Part shown: piece by piece, positions 21,881-29,312 of the stretch
Position numbering within the stretch: position 1 is the first letter of the stretch
Layout of the letters: each line of letters starts with the position of its first letter
Origin: an uncultured Bacteroidota bacterium
Lineage (GTDB): Bacteria; Bacteroidota; Bacteroidia; Bacteroidales; P3
Reading direction: 5' to 3'
DNA length: 32,016 nt
Assembly: GCA_902784865.1 (NCBI GenBank)
Contig: CACZWL010000025.1
Span: 1 to 32,016, forward strand
The notes under the pieces: model-generated
Told to the model about the DNA's origin: nothing
Seen by the model: the letters and a program-made list of their open reading frames with translations, nothing else
Database searches by the model: none
Made by a program: the position numbers and the translations under genes

Positions 21881-22355
21881 ACAATTCCTGGACCTCATGA
21901 TGCCGATGCAGCCCCGGATGCAGCTCGTGGCCGAGCGGCTGCTGGGCGGCGCGACCGAGGCCGAGGATGCGGTGCAGGAGACGTTCCTCGCCCTGTGGCA
22001 ACGCCAAGGCGAGCTGGAGCGGGCCCAAAACCCGGGCGGCTACGCCATGCAGACGCTGAAGCACCACTGCGTGAGCCAGCTGCGCAAACGGCGCACATGG
22101 GTGCCGCTGGAGAGCGCAGCCGAGATAAGCGACGAGGCGGCGGAGGCCGAAGCAGGCCTGATGGAAGAGCGCGCCGCACGGCTCGACGGCATGATGGCAC
22201 GCCTGCCCGAGCGGCAGCGCGTGGCGGTGAGGATGAAATACATCGACCAATTGAGCCACGAGGAGATGCAGCGGCGGCTGGGCATGACGAGCACCAACGT
22301 CTACGCCACCCTCTCGCGGGCCATGAGCACACTGAAATCAATGGTAAAACACTGA
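21870..22355 (+). CDS. ECF-type RNA polymerase sigma factor
   Basis: Sigma-70 family factor of 161 residues of the extracytoplasmic (RpoE-like) class. Region 2 includes AERLLGGATEAEDAVQETFL and ALWQR, with NPGGYAMQTLKHHCVSQLRK closing it. Region 4 is LPERQRVAVRMKYIDQLSHE followed by EMQRRLGMTSTNVYATLSRA, a helix-turn-helix for the -35 element. The long open frame upstream is a shadow of the membrane-protein gene; ATG 21870 gives MTQKQFLDLMMPMQ, the usual N-terminus. The next gene begins six bases after the stop and looks like the anti-sigma partner. Confidence 0.92.
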   Translation: MTQKQFLDLMMPMQPRMQLVAERLLGGATEAEDAVQETFLALWQRQGELERAQNPGGYAMQTLKHHCVSQLRKRRTWVPLESAAEISDEAAEAEAGLMEERAARLDGMMARLPERQRVAVRMKYIDQLSHEEMQRRLGMTSTNVYATLSRAMSTLKSMVKH

Positions 22356-22361
22356 ACAACT

Positions 22362-22988
22362 ATGGAAGAGAAAGAACTGCAACAGATGTTCGAAGCCAAG
22401 CGCACCACCGAGGCCAACCGGCGGAGGCAGGAGGAGCTGCGACGGCTGATCGAGGCCGAGGCGCAGCCGAAGAGCCGCCGGATGTGGCCGGTGTGGGCCG
22501 GAGCGGCGGCGGCCAGCGTGGCGCTGCTGCTGGTCACGCTACCCCTCCTGATGCGCAGCGAAGCGACGGAGCCAGTGCTGGTAGCGCAAGCCGAGGTGCC
22601 CGCGATGGATGCCCCCCCCGCAACCTCCGACCTCCAACCTCCAACCTCCGACCTCCAACCTCCAACCTCTGCCGCCCCGCAGGGAGAACCTGCGAGGATG
22701 GCACGCACCCAACCGTCCGCCGCTGAAGCCCCCGTCGTAGAGGAAGAAGCGCCCGTCGAGGCAGCGACGACGCCTGCCACTATCGAGACACCCATCGAAA
22801 TACCCACCGCTGAGCCTGCACCCGCCGAGGCCCCCAAGCCCCGCATCCACCGCCGCACCAGCACCCGCATGGTCAGCGTGCAGACGGCGCGGCACAAGGA
22901 GGGCGGCGCGGCAAGCCAGCTGTTGGCCGGCATGCTGGGCGCGCAAGAGAGCGAGCCGCTTTCGCTGAAAGAATTTGAATTGTCATAA
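22362..22988 (+). CDS. Single-pass membrane protein, probable anti-sigma factor
   Basis: 208 residues. The first 40 are highly charged and helical (MEEKELQQMFEAKRTTEANR onward), then comes a membrane segment (about 43-64, PVWAGAAAASVALLLVTLPL). The rest is Pro/Ala/Glu-rich and likely disordered in the periplasm, with a 21-bp tandem repeat (22621-22669) coding TSDLQPPTSDLQPPTS. The gene follows the ECF sigma gene with a six-base gap, and this layout suggests an anti-sigma protein. No recognised zinc-binding anti-sigma motif is present. The C-terminus (ESEPLSLKEFELS) is not informative. Confidence 0.65.
   Translation: MEEKELQQMFEAKRTTEANRRRQEELRRLIEAEAQPKSRRMWPVWAGAAAASVALLLVTLPLLMRSEATEPVLVAQAEVPAMDAPPATSDLQPPTSDLQPPTSAAPQGEPARMARTQPSAAEAPVVEEEAPVEAATTPATIETPIEIPTAEPAPAEAPKPRIHRRTSTRMVSVQTARHKEGGAASQLLAGMLGAQESEPLSLKEFELS
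22621..22669. repeat. 21-bp tandem repeat within the anti-sigma-like gene
   Basis: CAACCTCCGACCTCCAACCT plus C occurs twice exactly (22621-22641 and 22642-22662) and is followed by a partial CAACCTC. It is itself made of 7-bp pieces (CAACCTC, CGACCTC). It keeps the frame. Confidence 0.9.
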
Positions 22989-23003
22989 AAAACACCATCC
23001 ACT

Positions 23004-24314
23004 ATGAAACGCATCATAAACACCCTGGGCGACATCGTCAAGGCCGCCCTTCTGCTGGGCATCATCGGCACCACCATTTTCGCCGCCGGCTGCGTGCAGG
23101 CGCAGGACCTCTACCAAATCGAGCAACCCATCACCCATGAGCAGACCGTCAGCCGCCTGGAGATCCACCGCGGGTGGGACGTGCGCCTGACGCAGACACC
23201 TGCCGGAAGCAGTACGCGGGTGGTGGTCACAACGGCGTGTGCCGACTACTTCGAGGAGGGGGCCGAGCCGCAGGTGATGGAGGTGTACAAAGACTGGTAT
23301 ACCGTGGTGGAGAACAAAGGCATGCCGCACAAGACCGTTGTGGACATCTACACCGCGCAGCCCATCCGCGAAATCCACGTCTACCCGGGTGCGCGCCTGA
23401 CCATACGGCAGTGGGCATCGGACTCGACCCGGCTGGAAATCGAGGCGGACAGCGCCGGAAGGCTGGTGGTCGACTCGCTCGTGAACCCCGGCACCACAAG
23501 CATTACGGCGACCGACGCCACGGTGGACCTGCGATATATGCGCACACGGCTCCTGCACATCTATGCCCGCAAGGCGAGCACGGTGACCGAGGGCGAGGTG
23601 TGGTGGCACCGGCAGTGGATCCACCGCGGCGAACAGGCCTCGACCAGCATCGCCGCAACCGACTCGGCACGCCACGTGTACGTGGAGACAGCGAAAAGCT
23701 ACGACCGCGAGCGCAAGCAGATGTCCCTCAACCTCTACATCAAACTCGACCTGGCCAAACCCGCCTGGCTGGAGGGCAACCGCCACGACTCGCCCTACAA
23801 CACCAACCACGCGCTCGGCCTCAATTTCAACCTCGTCAGAAACCAAATGAAGATTGTCCACCGCCTGAGCTGGCAGTTCGGGGTGAGCGTGGGTGCGCGG
23901 TGGATGGAGCTGGACAACGTCGTCAAGGTGGAGGAGGACCGGCTGGTGCTCGACGCGAGCCATGGCGCCACGCCGCCGCGACAGGACCTCTACTCGTGGA
24001 GCGTGGGGGTGCCGCTGATGCTGACATTCGGCCTCGACCGGCGCTCGTCCTATTTCCTCTACGCCTCGCTCACGCCCACCTACATCTTCAGCCAACGCCT
24101 GGCCACGAGCACGCTGGGCGAGGACCACCGGCGGAGCCGCGAGCACGAGAAGGTGGAGGTGCTGCGCCCCTTCAACGTGCGCGCCGCCATAGGGCTTGGC
24201 ACCACCCTGCGGGGGGTGGGGCGGCTGGAATTCCACATCGACCTCCTGCCCACCTTCCGCTCCAGCGCCGGGGCGCCGCAGACACGCATGATGGGACTGA
24301 GCTACACCTTCTAG
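23004..24314 (+). CDS. Outer-membrane barrel-like protein with N-terminal adhesin-type beta domain
   Basis: 436 residues. The N-terminus is a signal sequence (KAALLLGIIGTTIFAAGCVQ, then AQD; lipoprotein processing at the cysteine cannot be excluded). Residues about 40-220 are rich in short strands with a repeated I-x-V pattern (VSRLEIHRGWDVRLTQT, IHVYPGARLTIRQW), resembling the DUF2807/GIN adhesin domain. From about 260 on, amphipathic strands (LGLNFNLVRNQMKIVHRLSW, GVSVGARWMEL, YFLYASLTPTYIF) and a terminal aromatic (MMGLSYTF) indicate an outer-membrane beta barrel. It follows the anti-sigma-like gene by 15 bases, so it is probably in the sigma factor operon. Function is not known. Confidence 0.72.
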   Translation: MKRIINTLGDIVKAALLLGIIGTTIFAAGCVQAQDLYQIEQPITHEQTVSRLEIHRGWDVRLTQTPAGSSTRVVVTTACADYFEEGAEPQVMEVYKDWYTVVENKGMPHKTVVDIYTAQPIREIHVYPGARLTIRQWASDSTRLEIEADSAGRLVVDSLVNPGTTSITATDATVDLRYMRTRLLHIYARKASTVTEGEVWWHRQWIHRGEQASTSIAATDSARHVYVETAKSYDRERKQMSLNLYIKLDLAKPAWLEGNRHDSPYNTNHALGLNFNLVRNQMKIVHRLSWQFGVSVGARWMELDNVVKVEEDRLVLDASHGATPPRQDLYSWSVGVPLMLTFGLDRRSSYFLYASLTPTYIFSQRLATSTLGEDHRRSREHEKVEVLRPFNVRAAIGLGTTLRGVGRLEFHIDLLPTFRSSAGAPQTRMMGLSYTF

Positions 24315-24343
24315 CACCGCCCCCCATATCGGTAGGCAGATAC

Positions 24344-24378
24344 AAGAACAGCCCTAGGTATCTCCTAGGGCTGTTCTT
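24344..24378. terminator. Bidirectional terminator hairpin
   Basis: AAGAACAGCCCTAGG and CCTAGGGCTGTTCTT form a perfect 15-bp stem with a TATCT loop. It lies in the 89-base gap between the convergent outer-membrane protein gene and the exonuclease gene and can serve both. Confidence 0.85.
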
Positions 24379-24403
24379 CGTCTGTTCTTCGTCCGCCACA
24401 ATG

Positions 24404-25264
24404 CTACCGGCTGCCGAAGTGGGATTTCAAATCGTTGATTTTCTTCTGTTTGCGGCGTTCCCAGATGGTGGTGATGAGGCGCTTGGTGGAGAGCGGGAAG
24501 TCGGACTTCATCATCCAGTCGTAGTAGGAGGGCTCCTTCTCGAAGACGGCCTCGACCGACTCGCCCTTGTGTTTGCCGAAGTTGAATATCTCACGGTGCT
24601 CCTTGTCGAATCCGATGTGGCCGACGAGGTCGGCCCACTGGCTGTTGGCGGTGAAGGCGCTGAGCGCGGCTATGTCGTTGACGACGGGCTGGCTGACGTG
24701 GCCGGAGCGGTCCTTGAAGTCGACGCCCTGGTAGCGGTCGAGCTGCGCCATGAGGACCTCGTAGGTGGCGATGGTGTCGGCGGCAGCGGAGTGGGCGTTC
24801 TCGAGCTCCTTGTCGCAGTAGAAGCGGTAGGCTGCCACGAGGGTGCGCTGCTCCATCTGGTGGAAGATGTTCTGCACGTCGACGCAGCGGCGGCAGGAGA
24901 GGTCGAAGTCGATGCCGGCGCGGAGGAATTCCTCGACGAGGAGCGGCACGTCGAACTTGTTGCTGTTGTAGCCTGCCAGGTCGGCGTCGCCGATATACTG
25001 CAGCAAGTTCGGTGCCAACTCTGGGAAGGAGGGCTTGTCGGCCACGTCGGCGTCGGTGATGCCGTGGACGGCGGTGGTCTGTTCGGGGATGTGGACGGTC
25101 TGGCCGTTGGCGTCGACGGGGCGGATGCGCTCCACGCGCGTGTCGGTCTGGCCGTCGGGGAGCACCTTATGGAGGCATATTTCGACGATGTGGTCGTGGC
25201 CGACCTGGACGCCGGTTGTCTCGAGGTCGAAGAAGATGATGGGCTTGGTGAGGTTGAGTTGCAT
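24404..25264 (-). CDS. DEDDh 3'-5' exonuclease with DUF3820-like C-terminus
   Basis: 286-residue nuclease of the DnaQ/exonuclease superfamily. Metal ligands are visible in IIFFDLETTG (Asp13, Glu15), YNSNKFDVPLL (Asp105) and AHSAAADTIATYEV (His158, Asp163), the DEDDh order. FNFGKHKGESVEAVF and YYDWMMKSDFP (227-257) form the short C-terminal region known as DUF3820. It acts on DNA or RNA 3' ends; whether it proofreads or degrades is not known. It is the last gene of the minus-strand operon, 54 bases after kdsA and just before a strong terminator. Confidence 0.9.
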   Translation of the reverse strand: MQLNLTKPIIFFDLETTGVQVGHDHIVEICLHKVLPDGQTDTRVERIRPVDANGQTVHIPEQTTAVHGITDADVADKPSFPELAPNLLQYIGDADLAGYNSNKFDVPLLVEEFLRAGIDFDLSCRRCVDVQNIFHQMEQRTLVAAYRFYCDKELENAHSAAADTIATYEVLMAQLDRYQGVDFKDRSGHVSQPVVNDIAALSAFTANSQWADLVGHIGFDKEHREIFNFGKHKGESVEAVFEKEPSYYDWMMKSDFPLSTKRLITTIWERRKQKKINDLKSHFGSR

Positions 25265-25318
25265 TGCTGGTTGTCTTTATTGTTGTTGGTTATAAGACCA
25301 ATAGGGCTTATGGTGGTT

Positions 25319-26137
25319 CTATAGTCCGTTGACAGTCTGCCGGATGGCCACGAGGCGTTTGAGGAGGGGTTCGACGAGGTCGAGGCGCAGCATGTTGGCG
25401 CCGTCGCTCTTGGCGACCCGCGGGTCGGGGTGTGTCTCCATGAAGATGCCGTCGGCGCCGACGGCTATGGCGGCACGGGCGATGGTCTCGATCATGTCGG
25501 GGCGGCCGCCGGTGACGCCAGAGGCCTGGTTGGGCTGCTGGAGCGAGTGTGTGACGTCGACCACGACGGGCACCTGGTTGCGCTGCATGACGGGCACGCC
25601 GCGGAAGTCGACGACGAGGTCCTGGTAGCCGAAGGTGGTGCCGCGCTCGGTGAGCATGAAGTCGTTGCTGCCGAAGGCGCGCATCTTGTCGGCGACCTGG
25701 ATCATGGCTTCGGGCGAGAGGAACTGGCCCTTCTTGACGTTGACGCAGCGGCCTGTGCGCGCGGCGGCGCGCAGCAGGTCGGTCTGGCGGCAGAGAAAGG
25801 CCGGTATCTGCAGCACGTCGACATACTCGGCGGCCCTGGCGGCCTCGGCCTCGCTGTGGACGTCGGTGATGACGGGGACGCCATAGCGATTCTTGATTTC
25901 GCGCAGCATCTCCAGAGCCTCGAGGTCGCCGATGCCGGTGAAGGAGTCGAGGCTCGAGCGGTTGGCCTTGCGGTAGGAAGCCTTGAAGATGAAGGGTATG
26001 CGCAGGCTGTTGGCGATTTCGGTCAGATGCTGGCAGATGAGGAAGGGCGTCTTGCGGTCCTCTATGACACAAGGACCGGCAATCAGAAAGAAATTGCCGG
26101 CCTCGGTGTGGTTGAGATGTAAAGATTTTGGGTACAT
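25319..26137 (-). CDS. kdsA: 3-deoxy-8-phosphooctulonate synthase KdsA
   Basis: Condenses arabinose 5-phosphate with phosphoenolpyruvate to Kdo 8-phosphate in the cytoplasm, the first committed step of Kdo for lipopolysaccharide. The 272-residue length is normal. FLIAGPCVIED (17-27), FKASYRKANRSSLDSF (51-66), FLCRQTDLL and VNVKKGQFLSP, GYQDLVVDFR, DVTHSLQQPN and GIFMETHPDP are all present. The asparagine in KANRSS and the cysteine in GPCVI both appear in other KdsA proteins; metal dependence is left open. Ten bases separate it from the upstream four-helix-bundle gene. Confidence 0.95.
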   Translation of the reverse strand: MYPKSLHLNHTEAGNFFLIAGPCVIEDRKTPFLICQHLTEIANSLRIPFIFKASYRKANRSSLDSFTGIGDLEALEMLREIKNRYGVPVITDVHSEAEAARAAEYVDVLQIPAFLCRQTDLLRAAARTGRCVNVKKGQFLSPEAMIQVADKMRAFGSNDFMLTERGTTFGYQDLVVDFRGVPVMQRNQVPVVVDVTHSLQQPNQASGVTGGRPDMIETIARAAIAVGADGIFMETHPDPRVAKSDGANMLRLDLVEPLLKRLVAIRQTVNGL

Positions 26138-26147
26138 CCAAAGGGGG

Positions 26148-26615
26148 TTAATAAGACATGTCGTCGGCGGGGCCGTAGGCGGGCTCGGAAGCTTCGTCGT
26201 GGCGGCGTTCGGAGGTGCGCTGCAGCGAGATGATGAGGGCGCCGATCATGCGGGTGAGCTCCATGAGGAACTCGCGCGACTGCTGGTGCTGGTCGTCGCC
26301 CATCATGCCGAGGTTGTGGGCCACTTCGGTGTACACGACGCACTCGCGGATGGCCGTTTTGGCAATCTTGAGGTAGTGGTCGAACTGGTTCTTGCTGCGG
26401 CTGGAGCCTTCGGCGATGTTGAGGGCGATGTCGAACGAGGAGTGGCAGAAGGAGTTGACCAGAGCTTTCTCGCTCTCGTTGCGGGGGCTGGTCATCTGGT
26501 TGGCCACCCAGGTGGCATAGTCGGTAGCTTTGCCGTAGACGCGGAGGTCTTCGAAGCGGAAGAAACTAACGTTGGGTTGTGCGGTCGGTTGGACCATTTT
26601 GTCATCTTGTTCCAT
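26148..26615 (-). CDS. Four-helix-bundle protein (S23/IVP family)
   Basis: 155 residues. FEDLRVYGKATDYATWVANQ, ALNIAEGSSRSKNQFDHYLK and IAKTAIRECVVYTEVAHNLG are clear signatures of the four-helix-bundle family first seen as proteins encoded in 23S rRNA intervening sequences. Here it is an ordinary chromosomal gene in an operon, far from any rRNA. The C-terminal 20 residues (SERRHDEASEPAYGPADDMS) are polar and probably disordered. The biochemical role is not established for the family. Confidence 0.88.
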   Translation of the reverse strand: MEQDDKMVQPTAQPNVSFFRFEDLRVYGKATDYATWVANQMTSPRNESEKALVNSFCHSSFDIALNIAEGSSRSKNQFDHYLKIAKTAIRECVVYTEVAHNLGMMGDDQHQQSREFLMELTRMIGALIISLQRTSERRHDEASEPAYGPADDMSY

Positions 26616-26651
26616 GGGTCAGTAATAAATGTTTAATGGTTTTAATTATTT

Positions 26652-27635
26652 TTATACAATTTTAGCGAAGTACTTCATGAACTGGGTGCGCATGGCCACG
26701 GAGGCCTTGTCGTTGGGCTGCACGGCGAGCTTGCCGCGGAACTGGGCGATGCTGTCGTAGCCTTTGCCCTGCATCCACTGCTGGAGGCCTTCGTTGAGGG
26801 TGCGGAGGGTGTCGATGCCGTTCTTGTAGAGGCAGCTGACCACCTGGACGGTGGTTGCGCCGGCGAGGAGCATCTTGACCACGTCCTCGGGGGTGTAGAC
26901 GCCGGTGGAGGCGGAGAGGTCGCAGCGCATCTTCTTGCTGAGGATGGCCACCCAGCGGAGGGTGTTGTAGATCTCGTCGGGGTTGGAGAGCCAGGAGGCG
27001 TTCTTGAGGGTCTCGGTGTCGGTGTCGATATCGACCTGGACGCTCTTGTTGAACATGGTGACGCCCTGGATGCCCATCCAGCTGAGCTGCTGCATCTGCT
27101 TGGCCATGTCGGTGAAGTAGGTGCCCACCTTGATGCTGATGGGGATAGAGATGGACTTGCGCAGGGTGTTGACAATCTGGTTGAAGGTGCGCTCGACATC
27201 GTCGGCCGAGAGGCTGGTCTCGTAGGGCAGGATGGCCATATTGAGCTCCAGCGCGTCGCAGCCTGCCTCTTGGAACTTGATGGCGTAGGTGAGCCAGTTC
27301 TCGTAGGAGTAGCAGTTGATGCTGCCGATGACGGGGATGGAGAGGCGGCTCTTGGCGTCGCGGATCATCTGGAAATGCTTGTTCAGCGAGTCGTCGGCCA
27401 CGTGCATGGCGATGTACTCGTAGCTGTCGCCATAGTTATCGGTAGGGGCCACCACATGGGTGTTGCGCTTGATATCGTAGATAATCTGCTCCTCGAAGAC
27501 ACTCTTGAGGATGACGGCACCGGCACCGGCGGATTCCATTTCGACCATCTTGTCGACGTCGGCAGTCAAACCGCAACTTCCGACGATGATCGGACTCTTC
27601 AATTCGAGGCCTAAATATTGGGTTTTAGTATCCAT
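26652..27635 (-). CDS. Dihydroorotate-dehydrogenase-like flavoprotein
   Basis: 327-residue TIM-barrel protein of the dihydroorotate-dehydrogenase-like group, FMN-dependent, cytoplasmic. The start at ATG 27635 (MDTKTQYLGLELKSPIIVGS) is preferred to an earlier frame opening at 27722, because a promoter lies between them. Visible blocks are GAGAVILKSVFEEQI, VIGSINCYSYENW, CDALELNMAILPY, ISIKVGTYFTDMAKQMQQ and STGVYTPEDVVKMLLAGATT. The NCYS stretch corresponds to the active-site loop region. Members of this group are common in Bacteroidota and separate from true PyrD, so its substrate is left open. First gene of an operon with the four-helix-bundle protein, kdsA and an exonuclease. Confidence 0.87.
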   Translation of the reverse strand: MDTKTQYLGLELKSPIIVGSCGLTADVDKMVEMESAGAGAVILKSVFEEQIIYDIKRNTHVVAPTDNYGDSYEYIAMHVADDSLNKHFQMIRDAKSRLSIPVIGSINCYSYENWLTYAIKFQEAGCDALELNMAILPYETSLSADDVERTFNQIVNTLRKSISIPISIKVGTYFTDMAKQMQQLSWMGIQGVTMFNKSVQVDIDTDTETLKNASWLSNPDEIYNTLRWVAILSKKMRCDLSASTGVYTPEDVVKMLLAGATTVQVVSCLYKNGIDTLRTLNEGLQQWMQGKGYDSIAQFRGKLAVQPNDKASVAMRTQFMKYFAKIV

Positions 27636-27654
27636 ATTCGTATAAAATTTCACA

Positions 27655-27700
27655 TTGCAAAGATATATAAAATATAAATATGAAAAAAAAAAAACTTTGC
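27655..27700 (-). promoter_or_regulatory. Promoter of the dihydroorotate-dehydrogenase-like operon
   Basis: The minus strand reads TATATATCTTTGCAA (27668-27654), a good -7 box, preceded by long T-runs (27680-27709) that contain the likely -33 region. The ATG is about 20 bases downstream of the -7 box. Confidence 0.7.
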
Positions 27701-27796
27701 TTTTTTTTTCATACAAACACATAAAATACTAAATAACAACAATTTGCAACATTAAAACAATTGCATTTTTTAACAAATGCATGAGAGAAAAAATAA

Positions 27797-27834
27797 TTTT
27801 CGGTGCCCAATTCACAAAATTTTTGTACTTTTGC
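27797..27834 (+). promoter_or_regulatory. Promoter of the TPR protein gene
   Basis: TACTTTTGC (27826-27834) is a clear -7 box; the -33 region is TTTTCGGTG (27797-27805) or nearby. It decides the start of the following gene, because an earlier in-frame ATG at 27777 lies upstream of it. Confidence 0.7.
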
Positions 27835-27878
27835 ACTTCGATTTTACACCCGACGAAACGAAAAAAAACAGCATATCA

Positions 27879-28553
27879 ATGAAAGAACAACTCGAAGAGA
27901 AAAACACCGAAATGGGTAACGTCATTACCCACACAGAGGAATTCATCCAGAAGAACCAGAAGATGATTATCGGCATTGCCGTGGCCGTCGTTGTGGTGGC
28001 CATAGCCATCTTTGGCTACATCAAGTGGGTCAAGCATCCGCGCGAGATGCGTGCATCCGAGGAGCTGTTTGCTGCCGAGAACTACTTCTTGAGCGGCGAC
28101 TACCAGAAGGCCCTCGAGGGCGACGACACGCACCGCGGCCTGCTGTCGGTCATCGACAACTACGGTTCCACCAAGGCCGGCAACCTGGCCAAGTACTATG
28201 CCGGCATCGCCAACCTGCAGCTGGGCAACTACGACGAGGCCGGCCGCTGGCTTGCCAAGTACAAGGGAAAGGACACCTTCACCAAGCCGATAGCCCTCAT
28301 GGCCCAGGCCGACGCCCTGGTCGAGCAAGGCAACACCGAGGCCGCCGCCAAGAAGTATGTGGAGGCCGCCCAGGCCGGCGACAACGCCATCACCGCCCCC
28401 TCGGCCCTCTTCAAGGCCGGCATGGCCTACCTCATGCTCAACAACAACGCCAAGGCGCTGGAGTGCCTGAAGCAGATCAAGAGCAAGTACCCGGAGAGCA
28501 CCGAGGCCCAGAGCCCCGACACCGACAAACTGATTGCCATCGCCGAGAACTAA
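27879..28553 (+). CDS. Membrane-anchored tetratricopeptide-repeat protein
   Basis: 224 residues. MKEQLEEKNTEMGNVITHTE is a soluble N-tail; a membrane segment follows at about 29-49 (MIIGIAVAVVVVAIAIFGYI), then a long helical region of TPR-like repeats: AAENYFLSGDYQKALEG, YYAGIANLQLGNYDEAGRWL, ALVEQGNTEAAAKKYVEAA, FKAGMAYLMLNNNAKALECL. The layout is like YfgM and similar periplasmic TPR proteins. The start at 27879 is chosen because the promoter's -7 box lies at 27826-27834. The gene stands alone and converges on elbB, sharing a terminator. Confidence 0.85.
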   Translation: MKEQLEEKNTEMGNVITHTEEFIQKNQKMIIGIAVAVVVVAIAIFGYIKWVKHPREMRASEELFAAENYFLSGDYQKALEGDDTHRGLLSVIDNYGSTKAGNLAKYYAGIANLQLGNYDEAGRWLAKYKGKDTFTKPIALMAQADALVEQGNTEAAAKKYVEAAQAGDNAITAPSALFKAGMAYLMLNNNAKALECLKQIKSKYPESTEAQSPDTDKLIAIAEN

Positions 28554-28573
28554 AGGCGCATGGCCCCAAAGCC

Positions 28574-28610
28574 AAGAGGCTGCCCCGACACGAGGCAGCC
28601 TCTTTTCTTG
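28574..28610. terminator. Terminator between the TPR gene and elbB
   Basis: AAGAGGCTGCC (28574-28584) pairs with GGCAGCCTCTT (28594-28604), followed by TTCTTG on the plus strand. It ends the TPR transcript and may also act on the converging elbB transcript. Confidence 0.85.
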
Positions 28611-28624
28611 TATGCCGCAGGGAC

Positions 28625-29311
28625 TTAGCCCAGCATCTGCTGTAGGGCGGCGACGAGGTTCTCGGCGCCGTCGAAGATCTCGCTGATGCGCGAGGCTGCC
28701 ATGTAGGCTGGGGTGGTGACGACCTTGTGGGTGGTGTCGACACAGACGTCGGTGGGGCCGCAGGCTTGCACCTGTGCGCCGAAGCCGCGAGCGAGCTCGG
28801 AGGCCTGGTTGTCGGCGGGGCCGAGGGTGAGGCACACCTCGTAGCGGCCGAGGACTTTGGCCAGGACCATGGGGGCTATGCACATGGCGACGACGGGTTT
28901 CTTGGCGCGGTAGGTCTCGAGGATGGCGTCGGCGACGCTGTCGACGACCGTCATGCGAGGCCCGTCGAAGGCGAAGGTGCTGAGGTTGCGCGCGGCGCCC
29001 ATGCCGCCGGGGAGGGCCAAGGCGTCGTAGTCGGCGGGGTTATACTGGTCGAGGGGCAGGAGGTTGCCGCGGGCTATGCGGGCGCTCTCGACGAAGATGT
29101 CGCGCTGCTCGGTGTCGACCAAGGTGCCCTCTTCAGCCTCGTCGTCGTCGACCACGTCGACGTGGGGGACGACCTCGAAGAAGCCTTCGGGGGCGAAACA
29201 CTGGTACTGCCAGCCGCGGCGGTCGATGGCCAGCATCAGGGAGAGGCTCTCTTGCAGCTCGCTGCCGTCGCGGTTGCCGCAGCCGCTGAGTATTACTGCT
29301 ATCTTTTTCAT
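28625..29311 (-). CDS. elbB: ElbB-like DJ-1/PfpI glyoxalase
   Basis: 228 residues of the class I glutamine amidotransferase-like DJ-1 fold. VILSGCGNRDGSELQESLSL, ALALPGGMGAARNLSTFAFD and VAMCIAPMVLAKVL (probable nucleophile Cys144), with TTPAYMAASRISEIFDGAEN near the end, match ElbB, a protein connected with isoprenoid synthesis in E. coli and reported to have glyoxalase activity. ATG 29311 is chosen over an upstream in-frame start because the preceding 20 codons are Ser/Arg-rich and overlap the neighbouring gene. It follows the PLP lyase gene with a single-base gap, so the two are probably co-transcribed. Confidence 0.88.
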   Translation of the reverse strand: MKKIAVILSGCGNRDGSELQESLSLMLAIDRRGWQYQCFAPEGFFEVVPHVDVVDDDEAEEGTLVDTEQRDIFVESARIARGNLLPLDQYNPADYDALALPGGMGAARNLSTFAFDGPRMTVVDSVADAILETYRAKKPVVAMCIAPMVLAKVLGRYEVCLTLGPADNQASELARGFGAQVQACGPTDVCVDTTHKVVTTPAYMAASRISEIFDGAENLVAALQQMLG

Positions 29312-29312
29312 A